Part shown: positions 1 to 8,596 of the stretch, one piece after another
Layout: every line of letters starts with the position of its first letter
Numbering within the stretch: position 1 is the stretch's first letter
Source of the DNA: Shewanella insulae
GTDB lineage: Bacteria; Pseudomonadota; Gammaproteobacteria; Enterobacterales; Shewanellaceae
Reading direction: 5' to 3'
Assembly (NCBI RefSeq): GCF_009831655.1
Contig: NZ_WRPA01000001.1
Location: forward strand, 372,001 to 436,000
DNA length: 64,000 nucleotides
Notes under the pieces: model-generated
Seen by the model: the letters and a program-made list of their open reading frames with translations, nothing else
Told to the model about the DNA's origin: nothing
The model's database searches: none
Made by a program: the position numbers and the translations under genes

Positions 1-2
1 CC

Positions 3-746
3 GAGCTTGAAGTCGACGTTGTCTTCGAATGTACCGGTATCTTCACTTCTAAAGAAGCGGTTCAGCCTCACCTAAACGCTGGCGCGAAGAAGGTGATCAT
101 CTCTGCACCGGGTAAGAACGTTGACGCAACTGTTGTTTACGGCGTAAACAACGAAGTGATCACCTCTGATATGACTGTGATCTCAAACGCTTCTTGTACC
201 ACCAACTGTCTGGCGCCTTTCGCTAAGCCGCTGAACGACGCTATCGGTATCGAATCGGGCCTGATGACTACCATTCACGCCTACACTAACGACCAGCGTC
301 TATCAGACGTTTATCACACTGACCTGCGCCGCGCACGTGCCGCCGCTATGTCTATGATCCCAACTAAGACTGGCGCTGCTGCAGCCGTTGGTCTAGTGGT
401 ACCTGAGCTGGCTGGTAAATTTGACGGTATGGCAGTACGTGTCCCTACAGTGAACGTATCTCTGGTAGATCTATCGTTCGTTGCCGCGCGCGACACTACA
501 GTTGAAGAGATCAACGCCATCATAGAGAAAGCAGCAAGCGTTGCACCTATGAGCGAAGTGCTGTCGGTAAACAAAGAGCCACTGGTTTCTATCGACTTCA
601 ACCACAACCCATTCTCTTCTAACTTCGACGCCACACAGACCCGTGTCAATGGCCGTCTAGTTAAAGTGATGGCATGGTACGACAACGAATGGGGCTTCAG
701 TAACCGTATGCTAGATAACGCGGTTGCCCTAATGACTGCTAAGTAA
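3..746 (+). CDS. gapA: glyceraldehyde-3-phosphate dehydrogenase, 5'-truncated by window edge
   Basis: Glycolytic, cytosolic NAD-dependent enzyme converting glyceraldehyde-3-phosphate to 1,3-bisphosphoglycerate. The frame is open from base 3, so the gene starts before the window and about 250 codons remain. The catalytic cysteine motif SCTTNC lies near base 200, and the family motifs around HAYTNDQ and the C-terminal WYDNEWGF are intact. The frame ends TAA at 746 and is followed by a strong terminator. In Shewanella a gapA gene is a known HexR target, which fits the hexR/zwf/pykA block later in this window; the promoter itself is outside the window. Confidence 0.96.
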   Translation, partial: ELEVDVVFECTGIFTSKEAVQPHLNAGAKKVIISAPGKNVDATVVYGVNNEVITSDMTVISNASCTTNCLAPFAKPLNDAIGIESGLMTTIHAYTNDQRLSDVYHTDLRRARAAAMSMIPTKTGAAAAVGLVVPELAGKFDGMAVRVPTVNVSLVDLSFVAARDTTVEEINAIIEKAASVAPMSEVLSVNKEPLVSIDFNHNPFSSNFDATQTRVNGRLVKVMAWYDNEWGFSNRMLDNAVALMTAK

Positions 747-774
747 GCAAAGTTACATTAAAGTCGTACTCATG

Positions 775-802
775 AAAAAGGAGCCATTTAGGCTCCTTTT
801 TT
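775..802 (+). terminator. Rho-independent terminator after gapA
   Basis: Perfect AAAAAGGAGCC/GGCTCCTTTTTT hairpin with a short loop and a T run, 29 bases after the gapA stop. Confidence 0.9.
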
Positions 803-839
803 GTATCTGTTTTTTGTTTTCTGTTTATCCTTAAACACC

Positions 840-1172
840 TTATACGGTGCGCGCCATGGCGTCATCCAGGCTCGCTACCCCCTGACTAAGGTAACCTAAC
901 AAAATTTCTCGCTCGTCATCGGTTAATTCAACCGACAACACATAACGATAGAGTTCCAGTAACCGGCTCTTATAGCCAAGTAGCTGTTTGATGGTGATAG
1001 CGCCGGGTAAGAAGTAGTGCTCCGCCAGACAATCTGTGACCCGCTGGCAATCGCTCTGAATAAGACGCTTGATAAAATAGGCGCGGCTATTGGCAGCATG
1101 TAATGCACCGGCCTGCGCCGCAGGAATATGTTTGAGTTGTGCTTGAAGTCTTGGGGTGGCATTTGCTTGCAT
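840..1172 (-). CDS. hypothetical protein, 110 aa
   Basis: I do not recognise this protein. It is a soluble, probably helical 110-residue sequence without signal peptide or membrane segment. A stretch at residues 60-95 (LLGYKSRLLELYRYVLSVEL, then a DDEREILLGYL segment) looks like an amphipathic helical pair. It converges on gapA and the gapA terminator lies between them. The ATG at 1172 has an AGGTTCACT stretch upstream, a weak ribosome site. The overlapping frame at 923-1195 has unnatural composition and is rejected. Probably a genus-level conserved gene. Confidence 0.65.
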   Translation of the reverse strand: MQANATPRLQAQLKHIPAAQAGALHAANSRAYFIKRLIQSDCQRVTDCLAEHYFLPGAITIKQLLGYKSRLLELYRYVLSVELTDDEREILLGYLSQGVASLDDAMARTV

Positions 1173-1418
1173 AGTGAACCTCTTAAGCCTAACACTTATT
1201 TCGTTTCACTATTATATTGGCGACAAACTGAACAGCGGCTTACCCGAAATGAATTAAGTAGCTTTTAAATAAGCCTTTAAACAAAAACCTTAAACCAGTT
1301 CTTGAACCTAATCTTAAGCTAGATATAGACAGGCTAAGCCTAATTTGGCCAGATTCTACTAGACTTGGCCACCTACCGCTCGCCATTGTCTCCAGTTGTG
1401 CTAACACATAGAATCAAG

Positions 1419-1694
1419 CTAGAAGCGTTTGATACGTACTACTTTCATCACTTCAAAATCGAAGCCTGCAACAGTTTCGGTTTCGGGATAATAGGTCATA
1501 TTGACCTTGTGTCCCTGTAGGCTGCGATACTTCTTGGTGCGACGAAACTTAAAGGGAGCGTCACAGCCTTCTATGGTTACCGTATGTTGCACCCATTCAT
1601 CAATCTCTCTCTGGGTATGGGATAAAATTTTCACGCCCTCTGAATGCACCAATTTCTGATGTTTATCGAGCATCTTATCTACAACATGTTTCAT
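1419..1694 (-). CDS. hypothetical protein, 91 aa
   Basis: Unrecognised small basic protein. It starts with a helical region (residues 1-35), followed by alternating hydrophobic/charged residues typical of beta strands (residues 36-91), including a CDAPFKFRRTKKYRSL segment and a C-terminal VMKVVRIKRF strand. No signal peptide or membrane segment. The ATG at 1694 is preceded by AAAGGTTACCCGCT, which contains an AAAGG ribosome site at suitable spacing. It stands alone between two intergenic gaps. Nothing in the context suggests a role. Confidence 0.65.
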   Translation of the reverse strand: MKHVVDKMLDKHQKLVHSEGVKILSHTQREIDEWVQHTVTIEGCDAPFKFRRTKKYRSLQGHKVNMTYYPETETVAGFDFEVMKVVRIKRF

Positions 1695-1808
1695 AGCGGG
1701 TAACCTTTATCGATGAGTTCTAACCTGTTTAAAAAAACGACAGTAGCAAATTATAGAACATCTCATCGGCTTTGCGTGTGGTTAGACCATGGTAGCAAAA
1801 ATTCCTCC

Positions 1809-3140
1809 CTAACTGTACCTGTCCCTGAGCCAAGCATATTGATAATAGGCACTTTGTCCTAAGCGTCTCAGTCGCGCGAAGGGAAACTTAGGCAGTGGCG
1901 CTTGATAGAGAGGTAGTTCGGGCAAAGACTCTCCGGCAATATGCTGTGCCAGGCGATAGGCAGCCTGAGCCGAGAAGGCGACGCCTGAACCGCAGTAACC
2001 CAGACTGTACCCCATATCCCCTTGGCTATAGACATGAGGCATATCGTCCAAGGCGGCTGCAATCCATCCGGTCCAGTTATGATCGATAGCGATGTCTGCC
2101 AGCGCCGGGAAGCAATCTGCCATGGCGCTTTTTAACCGCTCGCCATAGCGGGGATCGCTGGCATCGGCGCCGCTTATCGCGCCGCGACCACCAAACAGCA
2201 ATCGATTATCGCTAAGCAAACGGTAATAGTACTTGAGCCTGCGGGTATCCATCACCACCTGATGTGTCTTAAGGCCCGTCGCCTTAAGCTGCGCCCTACT
2301 GAGGGGGGCCGTTACTATGATGTTACTCAAGATGGGGAGATAGCGATTATCGACCGCCGGATTAAAACGCTTTGGGGTATAGGCATTACCGGCGCTCACC
2401 ACCTGCTTAGCGATAAGCTCCCCCTTATCAGTGATTAATCTATGGTGAATCCCCTCTTTTAACCACTCCTTCACGCAGCTATCTTCATACAAGGCCACGC
2501 CCAGGGATTGCACCATGCGTTTATAGCCCAAACAGAGTTTTAGCGGATTTACCCCAAAACCATCATTTAGGCGAAGCGCGCCGTAGGCTTGATGATTATC
2601 CATGTAACTCTCTTTTAGTTCGCAAGGCGAGAGAAACTGAGCATCATCACCCAGATGCTCGGCGATAAAAGAAGCAGCGCCTTTTAGCGTACTATAGGCC
2701 TTGGCATTATGCGCTATCTTAAGATAGCCGTTGGGTTGAGGGTCGCAGGCGATATCATGCTGTTCAATCAACTGCTGGACTCGGCGCACCGCATTTGAAA
2801 ACTCATTATAGATCCCTTTGGTGGTCTCCATGCCCCACTTCTTGGCCATCTGACTATAGCCCATACGTCCAGAGCCTTTGAGCACGAAGCCTGCGTTGCG
2901 ACCGCTGGCACCAAAACCTATCTGATTCGCCTCGAGCACCCTGGCCTCGATATTAAATTCGCTGGCAAGATAATAGGCCGTCAGTAGCCCGGTAAAGCCA
3001 CCACCTACGATGGCGACATCGGTTTGAATTCGGCCGTTAAGTGCTGGCAAGAGTTCGGGACGCGAGACCGTGGTAGCCCAATAGGAGTCTGGCCAGGGCT
3101 GACCACCTGGAAAGTCGTTAAGTAAGGGATCGTAGGACAT
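1809..3140 (-). CDS. FAD-dependent oxidoreductase, DAO family (gamma-glutamylputrescine oxidase-like)
   Basis: Flavoprotein amine/amino-acid oxidase of the DadA/PuuB/OrdL type, 443 residues, the usual family length. The N-terminal leader resembles PuuB (DSYWATT near residue 20), and the dinucleotide-binding motif VAIVGGGFTGL sits near residues 43-53. A second FAD-contact motif, GASGRNAGFV, follows near residue 78, and the C-terminal GYCGSGVAFS contacts FAD. The family oxidises secondary or primary amines, releasing hydrogen peroxide. No other putrescine-pathway gene is nearby, so the substrate is uncertain. The gene appears monocistronic and is followed upstream by the divergent-looking GNAT region. 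Confidence 0.85.
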   Translation of the reverse strand: MSYDPLLNDFPGGQPWPDSYWATTVSRPELLPALNGRIQTDVAIVGGGFTGLLTAYYLASEFNIEARVLEANQIGFGASGRNAGFVLKGSGRMGYSQMAKKWGMETTKGIYNEFSNAVRRVQQLIEQHDIACDPQPNGYLKIAHNAKAYSTLKGAASFIAEHLGDDAQFLSPCELKESYMDNHQAYGALRLNDGFGVNPLKLCLGYKRMVQSLGVALYEDSCVKEWLKEGIHHRLITDKGELIAKQVVSAGNAYTPKRFNPAVDNRYLPILSNIIVTAPLSRAQLKATGLKTHQVVMDTRRLKYYYRLLSDNRLLFGGRGAISGADASDPRYGERLKSAMADCFPALADIAIDHNWTGWIAAALDDMPHVYSQGDMGYSLGYCGSGVAFSAQAAYRLAQHIAGESLPELPLYQAPLPKFPFARLRRLGQSAYYQYAWLRDRYS

Positions 3141-3242
3141 AGTGTTTATGGCTTATAGAAAGTGATGATGCATATGGCGTTATCGCGATTTAACATCTTT
3201 GACTGGCTCGCGCTCGAGCCTAGAAATAGTCATAGCGTTAGC

Positions 3243-3809
3243 CTAGAAAGTCAGGATCATCTCGCAGGCGACGCAATGGCAATCGCTGCCACATAAGACG
3301 CAGACATAGTCGGGATGATCAGGGTTGTTATTCCAGCGCTCTGGATGTTCTTTAATAAGCAAACCGCCTGCCTTGGTAAAGTAGCCTACCGCGGAGTTTT
3401 CCGGGCTTTGTTTCCAGAGATGGCTAACTCCAGCCAAGGCTCCCTGGACTTTACAGGCCTCGATAGAGCTGTCTAGCAGTGCTTTGCCTATACCTAGGCC
3501 TCTCGCCTCCTCGGCCACCGTGTTGCATTTAAAATAACAGCAATCTTGCGGTTCAACGGGCCAAAGCTCGGGCGAGCACCAACGGTCCAGCGACCAGTTG
3601 CCCGGCGCATAGGTGAGACGAAATCCAACCAGTCTGTCATCTAGGTAGGCCACAAAGTTGGCGTTAATATTCGACTTAAACGCCTTCTTCTGTATCTGGC
3701 TCAGCATCTGCTCATCCAGATAGCCATCGCCATGCACCAGATTACCAAGGGCGATAACCCGCTCAAAATCTTCCTGCGCTAAGGGCCTAATTTCTACTTG
3801 GCTAATCAT
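3243..3809 (-). CDS. GNAT family N-acetyltransferase
   Basis: Predicted acetyl-CoA-dependent N-acetyltransferase of 188 residues. The acetyl-CoA pyrophosphate loop (motif A) reads AEEARGLGIGKALLDS, near residues 100-115. The C-terminal tail is cysteine-rich (VCVLCGSDCHCVACEM), which is unusual for the fold and could bind a metal. An in-frame upstream ATG at 4019 exists, but it would add 70 residues unlike the family and overlap the opposite-strand gene at 3931; I chose ATG 3809, which has GTAAGG just upstream. The substrate is unknown. Confidence 0.8.
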   Translation of the reverse strand: MISQVEIRPLAQEDFERVIALGNLVHGDGYLDEQMLSQIQKKAFKSNINANFVAYLDDRLVGFRLTYAPGNWSLDRWCSPELWPVEPQDCCYFKCNTVAEEARGLGIGKALLDSSIEACKVQGALAGVSHLWKQSPENSAVGYFTKAGGLLIKEHPERWNNNPDHPDYVCVLCGSDCHCVACEMILTF

Positions 3810-3930
3810 CGCCTTACTCGTCTGTTTACCTTGAATTAACCTCAAGGTAACATAAAACCCCTTTAAAAGAGTATGGATACGACTAAACGCATACTTCTTA
3901 TACAATCCCAAATAGTAATGGAGTAGTTGG

Positions 3931-5010
3931 GTGAACATAGATTCCGCTAGACCGGCGCTGGAAGATAAACTAAAGCAGATCGCTTCTGCTCCAAAAAGAT
4001 TCATGAATCGTCTCACCACGGTATGGCAAAGGTTGACCCTGCCTCAGAGACTCTATCTGCTTGCCGCGCTACTCTTGATGAGCGAGCATTTAGGCTTAGT
4101 GGCCATTATCACCACCATCGCCCTCACCCTGGAATTTTGGCCCCTGTTCGAGCGTGTCTGGCACTCCCTCGCCGGTAAGGCAATATTGCTACTCTTCTAT
4201 GCCATAGTAGCCAACTATGCCTTGGCGATGGCGGGAGCAATCGTCAACGAGGTGGTGGGTGTGCCGGCGAATCATTTTAACTACACCCATAACTTTGCTA
4301 TTTTGCTGCTTCTGCCCGCCTGGATCCTGGGCATTAGCGCCGTAGGCCTATTGTTTGTACAGCTGCTGATGCCTTTTTATCTCATGATCGCCCTGATCTT
4401 AAAACCCATTGGCATCAAGCTCTTTTCCCTTACCGGCAATAACCATTACCGTTTCACTACCCTGATGGTCAGGTTCGTCCTCTCCTTTGTCCTGCTCTAT
4501 CATTTGATCCTGCTTATCGGTGATGTGGAGCAGAGGGTAGAATCTGCGCTAAGCGACATAAAAACCATGGAGCAATCACTAAAGAAAGACTCGAACCAAA
4601 ATCAAAAGATGCGGCCAACCATCGAGACAGATGGCGCGGTTGCCAATGGAGATGTCGGGTACCAACCCGGTGCCAATGCTGGCGGGATAGAAAAGGAAGC
4701 TTCGTTGTTGGATCAGGATTTCATCCAAGTTCAACCAGATGATCAGACAGATAATCAACAAGATAGGGAGTTGGCGCTCGAATATGCCTCTTTACGACAA
4801 ACCTATCATGATGTGATCCGCGTATTGATTGCACAATTTGCCTATTACTATGAGGCAGATAGCCGTTCTCGTTGTGAAAAGCATGAAGATGCCAACGTGG
4901 TCGAACTCAACGACTATGAGATTCTCGAGGTGGTACCAGACAATGCCGCAAAATATCGTTATCGCTTTACCGTGAGAAAGTGTATTTCGCCGGCCTTTCC
5001 GGACAAATAG
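3931..5010 (+). CDS. unknown inner-membrane protein with C-terminal soluble domain
   Basis: A 359-residue protein starting at GTG 3931, with GGAG seven bases upstream. About four hydrophobic segments occur in the first 200 residues (roughly 37-65, 77-105, 112-160 and 175-200). They are followed by a charged, low-complexity acidic linker (residues 215-285) rich in Q, D and N, then a C-terminal domain of about 75 residues with two cysteines (SRCEKHEDANV and VRKCISPAF). The topology suggests a membrane anchor with a tethered soluble domain. I recognise no family. It is divergent from the GNAT gene and may share its promoter region. Confidence 0.75.
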   Translation: MNIDSARPALEDKLKQIASAPKRFMNRLTTVWQRLTLPQRLYLLAALLLMSEHLGLVAIITTIALTLEFWPLFERVWHSLAGKAILLLFYAIVANYALAMAGAIVNEVVGVPANHFNYTHNFAILLLLPAWILGISAVGLLFVQLLMPFYLMIALILKPIGIKLFSLTGNNHYRFTTLMVRFVLSFVLLYHLILLIGDVEQRVESALSDIKTMEQSLKKDSNQNQKMRPTIETDGAVANGDVGYQPGANAGGIEKEASLLDQDFIQVQPDDQTDNQQDRELALEYASLRQTYHDVIRVLIAQFAYYYEADSRSRCEKHEDANVVELNDYEILEVVPDNAAKYRYRFTVRKCISPAFPDK

Positions 5011-5081
5011 TTAAAATATCCCGCTTGGGCGCAGATGCGCCCTCACCTTATCTACTCGTTATCCTCGGATAACTCCCGCAG

Positions 5082-5777
5082 TTACCAGGGGATCACCTGG
5101 CCATCGAAATTCAAGAATAACCCGGATTGGCCAGCGTCTAACTTATCGATACACTCAGCCATCTGGGCTACCGCCTCATTAACGGTGATCAGCGCATTTG
5201 GCCCACCCATGTCGGTCTGCACCCAGCCAGGGTGGAATGCTACGCAGTAGATCTCCTCGCTGCTAAGATCGATAGCCAAACTCTTAAGCGCAGCGTTGAG
5301 GCCCGCCTTAGATGATCGATAGAGATAACTGCCGCCGCTTTGGTTATCCGCCATGCTGCCCATCTTCGAAGAGATACAGACAACCTTGGCATTTGTCGCC
5401 TTCTGCAGCATGGGGTAACAAGTCTGAGTTACCATAAGGGGAGCTATGGTATTAACCGCCAATACCTTTTGCCATTCGGGGGCGTGTAACTGTCCGAAAC
5501 CTATGCCTTTAGGACCGTAATAGCCGGCGTTATTGATCAAGAGATCTATGGGGGCATCATTGAGATGCCGCGGCAATGCTTGCACCGAGGTCTCATCGGT
5601 GACATCCAACTGAATGATGGTGAGGTTTGGATGGCTCTCCGCTAGCTGGATCAAGGCGCTTGCCTGCGCAGGCTGTCGGCAACAGGCACTAACGCTATCT
5701 CCGTTAGCGAGATAATACTTTACGAAGCCTAAACCTATGCCACGATTCGCTCCGGTGATCACCACATGCTTTGCCAT
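5082..5777 (-). CDS. short-chain dehydrogenase/reductase (SDR)
   Basis: Classical SDR fold, 231 residues, predicted NAD(P)-dependent cytosolic oxidoreductase. The cofactor motif TGANRGIG is at residues 8-15, the NNAG motif is present, and the active-site YRSSK (YxxxK) follows a conserved serine stretch (VCISSKMGSM). The overall sequence resembles the C-factor/sniffer-like subgroup of SDRs. It is divergent from the kinase-fold gene at 5932 and convergent with the membrane protein gene. The substrate cannot be inferred. Confidence 0.88.
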   Translation of the reverse strand: MAKHVVITGANRGIGLGFVKYYLANGDSVSACCRQPAQASALIQLAESHPNLTIIQLDVTDETSVQALPRHLNDAPIDLLINNAGYYGPKGIGFGQLHAPEWQKVLAVNTIAPLMVTQTCYPMLQKATNAKVVCISSKMGSMADNQSGGSYLYRSSKAGLNAALKSLAIDLSSEEIYCVAFHPGWVQTDMGGPNALITVNEAVAQMAECIDKLDAGQSGLFLNFDGQVIPW

Positions 5778-5931
5778 AACGATTCCTTGGATTGTCGATA
5801 GTTACCCAGAGAGCATAACCTAAGGCTATGCGCTTTGCCTACTTTCGCTTTCCTCCGCTCGCACCGTCTGCGACAATATTGGCAACTAGATGACCAAGCT
5901 CAACGCGCTGGCGTAAAAGGAATCAACTATC

Positions 5932-6942
5932 TTGAATATTGAGCAGTTTCTTTGCCAAACATTTTCATCCAAACAGGCCATCAAGCTCGCGAGACTACAG
6001 ACCCTATGGAGTGGTTATGGCGAGATAGCACGCTATGAGGTGCAAGGTCTCTCTCAACCCGTGATAGTCAAACATATCGCACCACCAAGCCAGAGCGCTC
6101 ATCCCTACCAGTGGGACTCTGACCTATCCCACCAACGCAAGATGCGCTCTTATCAGGTAGAACTCAGTTGGTACAAGAACTTTAGCGGTCGCTGTCAACC
6201 AGACCTGAATCTTCCGGCGCTATTGGCAGCTCATCAAAATCCGGATAACCAAGAGATGCTGCTGGTGCTGAGCGATCTTGATGCCGCTGGTTTCAACTTA
6301 CGCCACGATAGCCTCACGCTACCTCAGCTATATGCCGCGATCGACTGGCTAGCCAGTTTCCATGGACAGTTTGCCCATGAGGTATCAACAGATAGCCCTT
6401 ATAAAGAACTTTGGCCTATCGGTACCTATTGGCACCTGGCGACTCGTCCCGAAGAATTGGCCGCAATGGCAGACTCCCCGCTTAAACAGGCGGCAGCGGA
6501 AATAGATACCAGGCTTAACCTCGCAAGATTTCAAACCTTAGTGCATGGCGATGCCAAGGTGGCAAACTTCTGTTTCCACGACGCTGCGGAGACACTTGGC
6601 ATTAAAGGGATTGCCGCGTTGGACTTTCAGTACGTTGGTGCGGGTATTGGCATTAAGGATTTCATCTATCTACTCGGCAGTTGCATTGATGAATATGAGT
6701 TATTTCAATGCTATCGCCCTGCATGTGAGCACTATTTCAAACGATTGAAGGCACAACTAGAGCAAAGATGGTCAAGCGAGCGGGTCGATGAATTGATAGC
6801 GGAATGGCGGTTGCTCTTGCCCTTTGCCTGGGCCGATTTCGAGCGTTTTCTGGCCGGCTGGCAACCTCTGCACCACAAGCGTAACGCCTTCAGCCACCAG
6901 ATGACGGAGCGCGCACTCGATGCGCTAAATGGCGTAAGATGA
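5932..6942 (+). CDS. phosphotransferase/kinase-fold protein (ecdysteroid-kinase/APH-like)
   Basis: A 336-residue member of the aminoglycoside phosphotransferase/CHK-like kinase superfamily. The catalytic loop reads LVHGDAKVANFCF (HGDxxxxN) near residues 202-214, and the metal-binding segment follows as ALDFQYVGAGIGIKDFIYLL, where the DFQ aspartate would bind Mg. The N-terminus carries a VIVKHI strand with the likely ATP-contacting lysine. The start is TTG 5932 with AAGGA ten bases upstream. Members phosphorylate small hydroxyl compounds; the substrate here is unknown and no neighbouring gene indicates it. Confidence 0.8.
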   Translation: MNIEQFLCQTFSSKQAIKLARLQTLWSGYGEIARYEVQGLSQPVIVKHIAPPSQSAHPYQWDSDLSHQRKMRSYQVELSWYKNFSGRCQPDLNLPALLAAHQNPDNQEMLLVLSDLDAAGFNLRHDSLTLPQLYAAIDWLASFHGQFAHEVSTDSPYKELWPIGTYWHLATRPEELAAMADSPLKQAAAEIDTRLNLARFQTLVHGDAKVANFCFHDAAETLGIKGIAALDFQYVGAGIGIKDFIYLLGSCIDEYELFQCYRPACEHYFKRLKAQLEQRWSSERVDELIAEWRLLLPFAWADFERFLAGWQPLHHKRNAFSHQMTERALDALNGVR

Positions 6943-7402
6943 CAGCTGTCTAAAAGCCTAAGCAAGCGCCCCCAATCCCGAGGCAAACTGAGATGTTTAG
7001 CGCTACAATCATACTAAGAGAGTGTTCGATATACGCAAACGGGTGAGTACCCAAATGTGCTATCTAAGTTAGCCAATAACGCGGCATCACACTCTCTTTC
7101 TAATACCTATGCGCCCTGCTCCGTTTAAGCTTACTCTTCATCACAAATCTATGGCAGTCTGGCTACCTATACCTTAGCCAACGTTTACGCTATCCCTCAG
7201 GCCTAAAGCCTAAACCTAAGCTGCCTGACCAAACCTATTTAGTGCCTACTAAACCGCCACCTTACATACCTGTTTACATTTAACCGCTTTAACAAATTAC
7301 CCATTTCGATAACATTTACCCTGTAAAAAAATCTTTCGCCTAAGTATAAAAGCCTTTTTGCTAATAAATTTATTATCTTAGCTCCAACAAGAGGAAGTGT
7401 TT
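6943..7402. other. 460-base intergenic region upstream of RND operon
   Basis: No protein-coding frame is convincing. It holds a candidate structured RNA (7016-7098, separate entry), smaller inverted repeats such as GGCTA/TAGCC near 7160-7178 and TCAGGC/GCCTGA near 7198-7230, and an AT-rich tract at 7320-7380 just before the efflux operon, the probable promoter zone. Confidence 0.5.
7016..7098 (+). ncRNA. candidate structured RNA element (unidentified)
   Basis: A perfect 10-bp stem, AAGAGAGTGT (7016-7025) with ACACTCTCTT (7089-7098), encloses two further hairpins: GGGT-GAGT-ACCC (7041-7052) and GCTA-TCTAAGT-TAGC (7059-7073). This gives a three-way-junction-like fold of 83 bases. It matches no riboswitch or small RNA that I recognise, has no coding frame and lies about 300 bases before the RND operon. 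The strand is a guess, because the fold is similar on both strands. Confidence 0.3.
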
Positions 7403-8590
7403 GTGGCTACCGTAAAACAGTTCGTATTGCCCATCGCCGTGTTAGTACTCGGGGGCGGCACCTTTGCCGTGCTAGCATCGATGAAAAAACCACCAGAAGA
7501 AAAACCTGTCGTTGACAATACGCCCGTCGTGGCCGTCGAGATTATCGACAAACAGCCCATGACTTTCACCGTAAACTCCTACGGTGTCGTCAACGCCAAG
7601 TATGAGACTGAGTTAGTCTCTCAGGTCACCGGCGAGATCGTCTACCTAAGCGATGCCTTTGTTCGTGGTGGTTTCGTAAAGAAAGGACAGGTATTGGCAA
7701 AGATAGATCCTAGCGACTACGAAGCCGCCCTCATCGATGCCAAGGCCACAGTCGCCAGCGCAAAAGCAACCCTGGTACAAGAGAAAGCCTATGGCAAGGT
7801 GGCTGCCGAAGAGTGGAAGCGAATCGAAAACGGTACGCCAACCGAACTAAGCCTGCGTAAACCCCAACTGGCACAGGAAGTGGCCCGACTCAACTCATCA
7901 GAAGCAGGGCTCAAGCGAGCGACCCGTAACCTCGAGCGTACGGTGATCAAGGCCCCCTATGATGCCCTGATAGAGAGCCGGCATATCGGCCTGGGCTCCT
8001 ATGTGTCCAGCGGCACCCAACTGGGTAAGCTGCTCAGCACGGAGAAGGCAGAGATCCGCCTTCCTCTACCAGATAAAGAGATACGTTACCTCGACAACAA
8101 GGGTCTAGGCGCTCAGGTTATGCTCAAGGGTAACTTTGCCGGTGAGAGTAAAGCATGGCGCGGTAAGATAGTACGCAGCGAAGGCGTTATCGACAACCGT
8201 AGCCGCATGACCTATCTGGTGGCCGAGGTGCTCGATCCCTATGGGCTAAAGGACGACAAGCAGCCGCTTAGATATGGCAGCTATATCACGGCGCAGATCC
8301 ACGGCTCTCAGGCTCAGGATGTCACCACCATCGCCAGACACCTGGTAGTTAACGACAAGGTCGCCATCATGACGCCGGAAAACACCTTGGCATTTAAGCC
8401 GGTAGATATCCTGCGTCAGCAAGGTACTCAAGTAGTGATAGGCGATGGATTAAATGATGGTATGCGCCTCATCACCTCGGCGCTGGATTACCCCATCGAA
8501 GGAATGAAACTCGCGCTGGCCGGCGACAAACCGACACCGACCCAAGATGAAGCCGTCGCCGAACAACTGGCTATGGAAGACAAGGAGTAG
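7403..8590 (+). CDS. RND efflux periplasmic adaptor (membrane fusion protein)
   Basis: Adaptor subunit of a tripartite RND exporter, linking the inner-membrane pump to an outer-membrane channel. It has an N-terminal membrane anchor (FVLPIAVLVLGGGTFAVLA), then the biotinyl-lipoyl half motif (VSQVTGEIVYLSDAFVRGG, KKGQVLAKID), an alpha hairpin (about residues 110-175), and beta-barrel and membrane-proximal domains. GTG 7403 is preferred over GTG 7397 because the GAGGAA ribosome site (7391-7396) directly abuts the latter but sits six bases from the former. It is 395 residues with this start. The next gene begins six bases after its stop, so the two form an operon. No tolC-like gene is adjacent. 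Confidence 0.9.
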   Translation: MATVKQFVLPIAVLVLGGGTFAVLASMKKPPEEKPVVDNTPVVAVEIIDKQPMTFTVNSYGVVNAKYETELVSQVTGEIVYLSDAFVRGGFVKKGQVLAKIDPSDYEAALIDAKATVASAKATLVQEKAYGKVAAEEWKRIENGTPTELSLRKPQLAQEVARLNSSEAGLKRATRNLERTVIKAPYDALIESRHIGLGSYVSSGTQLGKLLSTEKAEIRLPLPDKEIRYLDNKGLGAQVMLKGNFAGESKAWRGKIVRSEGVIDNRSRMTYLVAEVLDPYGLKDDKQPLRYGSYITAQIHGSQAQDVTTIARHLVVNDKVAIMTPENTLAFKPVDILRQQGTQVVIGDGLNDGMRLITSALDYPIEGMKLALAGDKPTPTQDEAVAEQLAMEDKE

Positions 8591-8596
8591 CGGCGA

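Noticed and set aside
314..685. 123-codon minus-strand frame inside gapA
   Set aside because: Entirely antisense to the clear GAPDH frame; composition is that of a shadow frame.
923..1195. 90-codon minus-strand frame overlapping the 840-1172 gene
   Set aside because: Overlaps in another frame, with unlikely composition and no ribosome site advantage over the chosen frame.
3810..4019. 70-residue N-terminal extension of the GNAT gene
   Set aside because: Overlaps the opposite-strand gene start, does not resemble the GNAT fold, and the internal ATG has a better context.
7016..7098. tRNA-like gene in the pump leader
   Set aside because: The two inner hairpins recall D and anticodon arms, but there is no T arm, no CCA and the closing stem is 10 bp.
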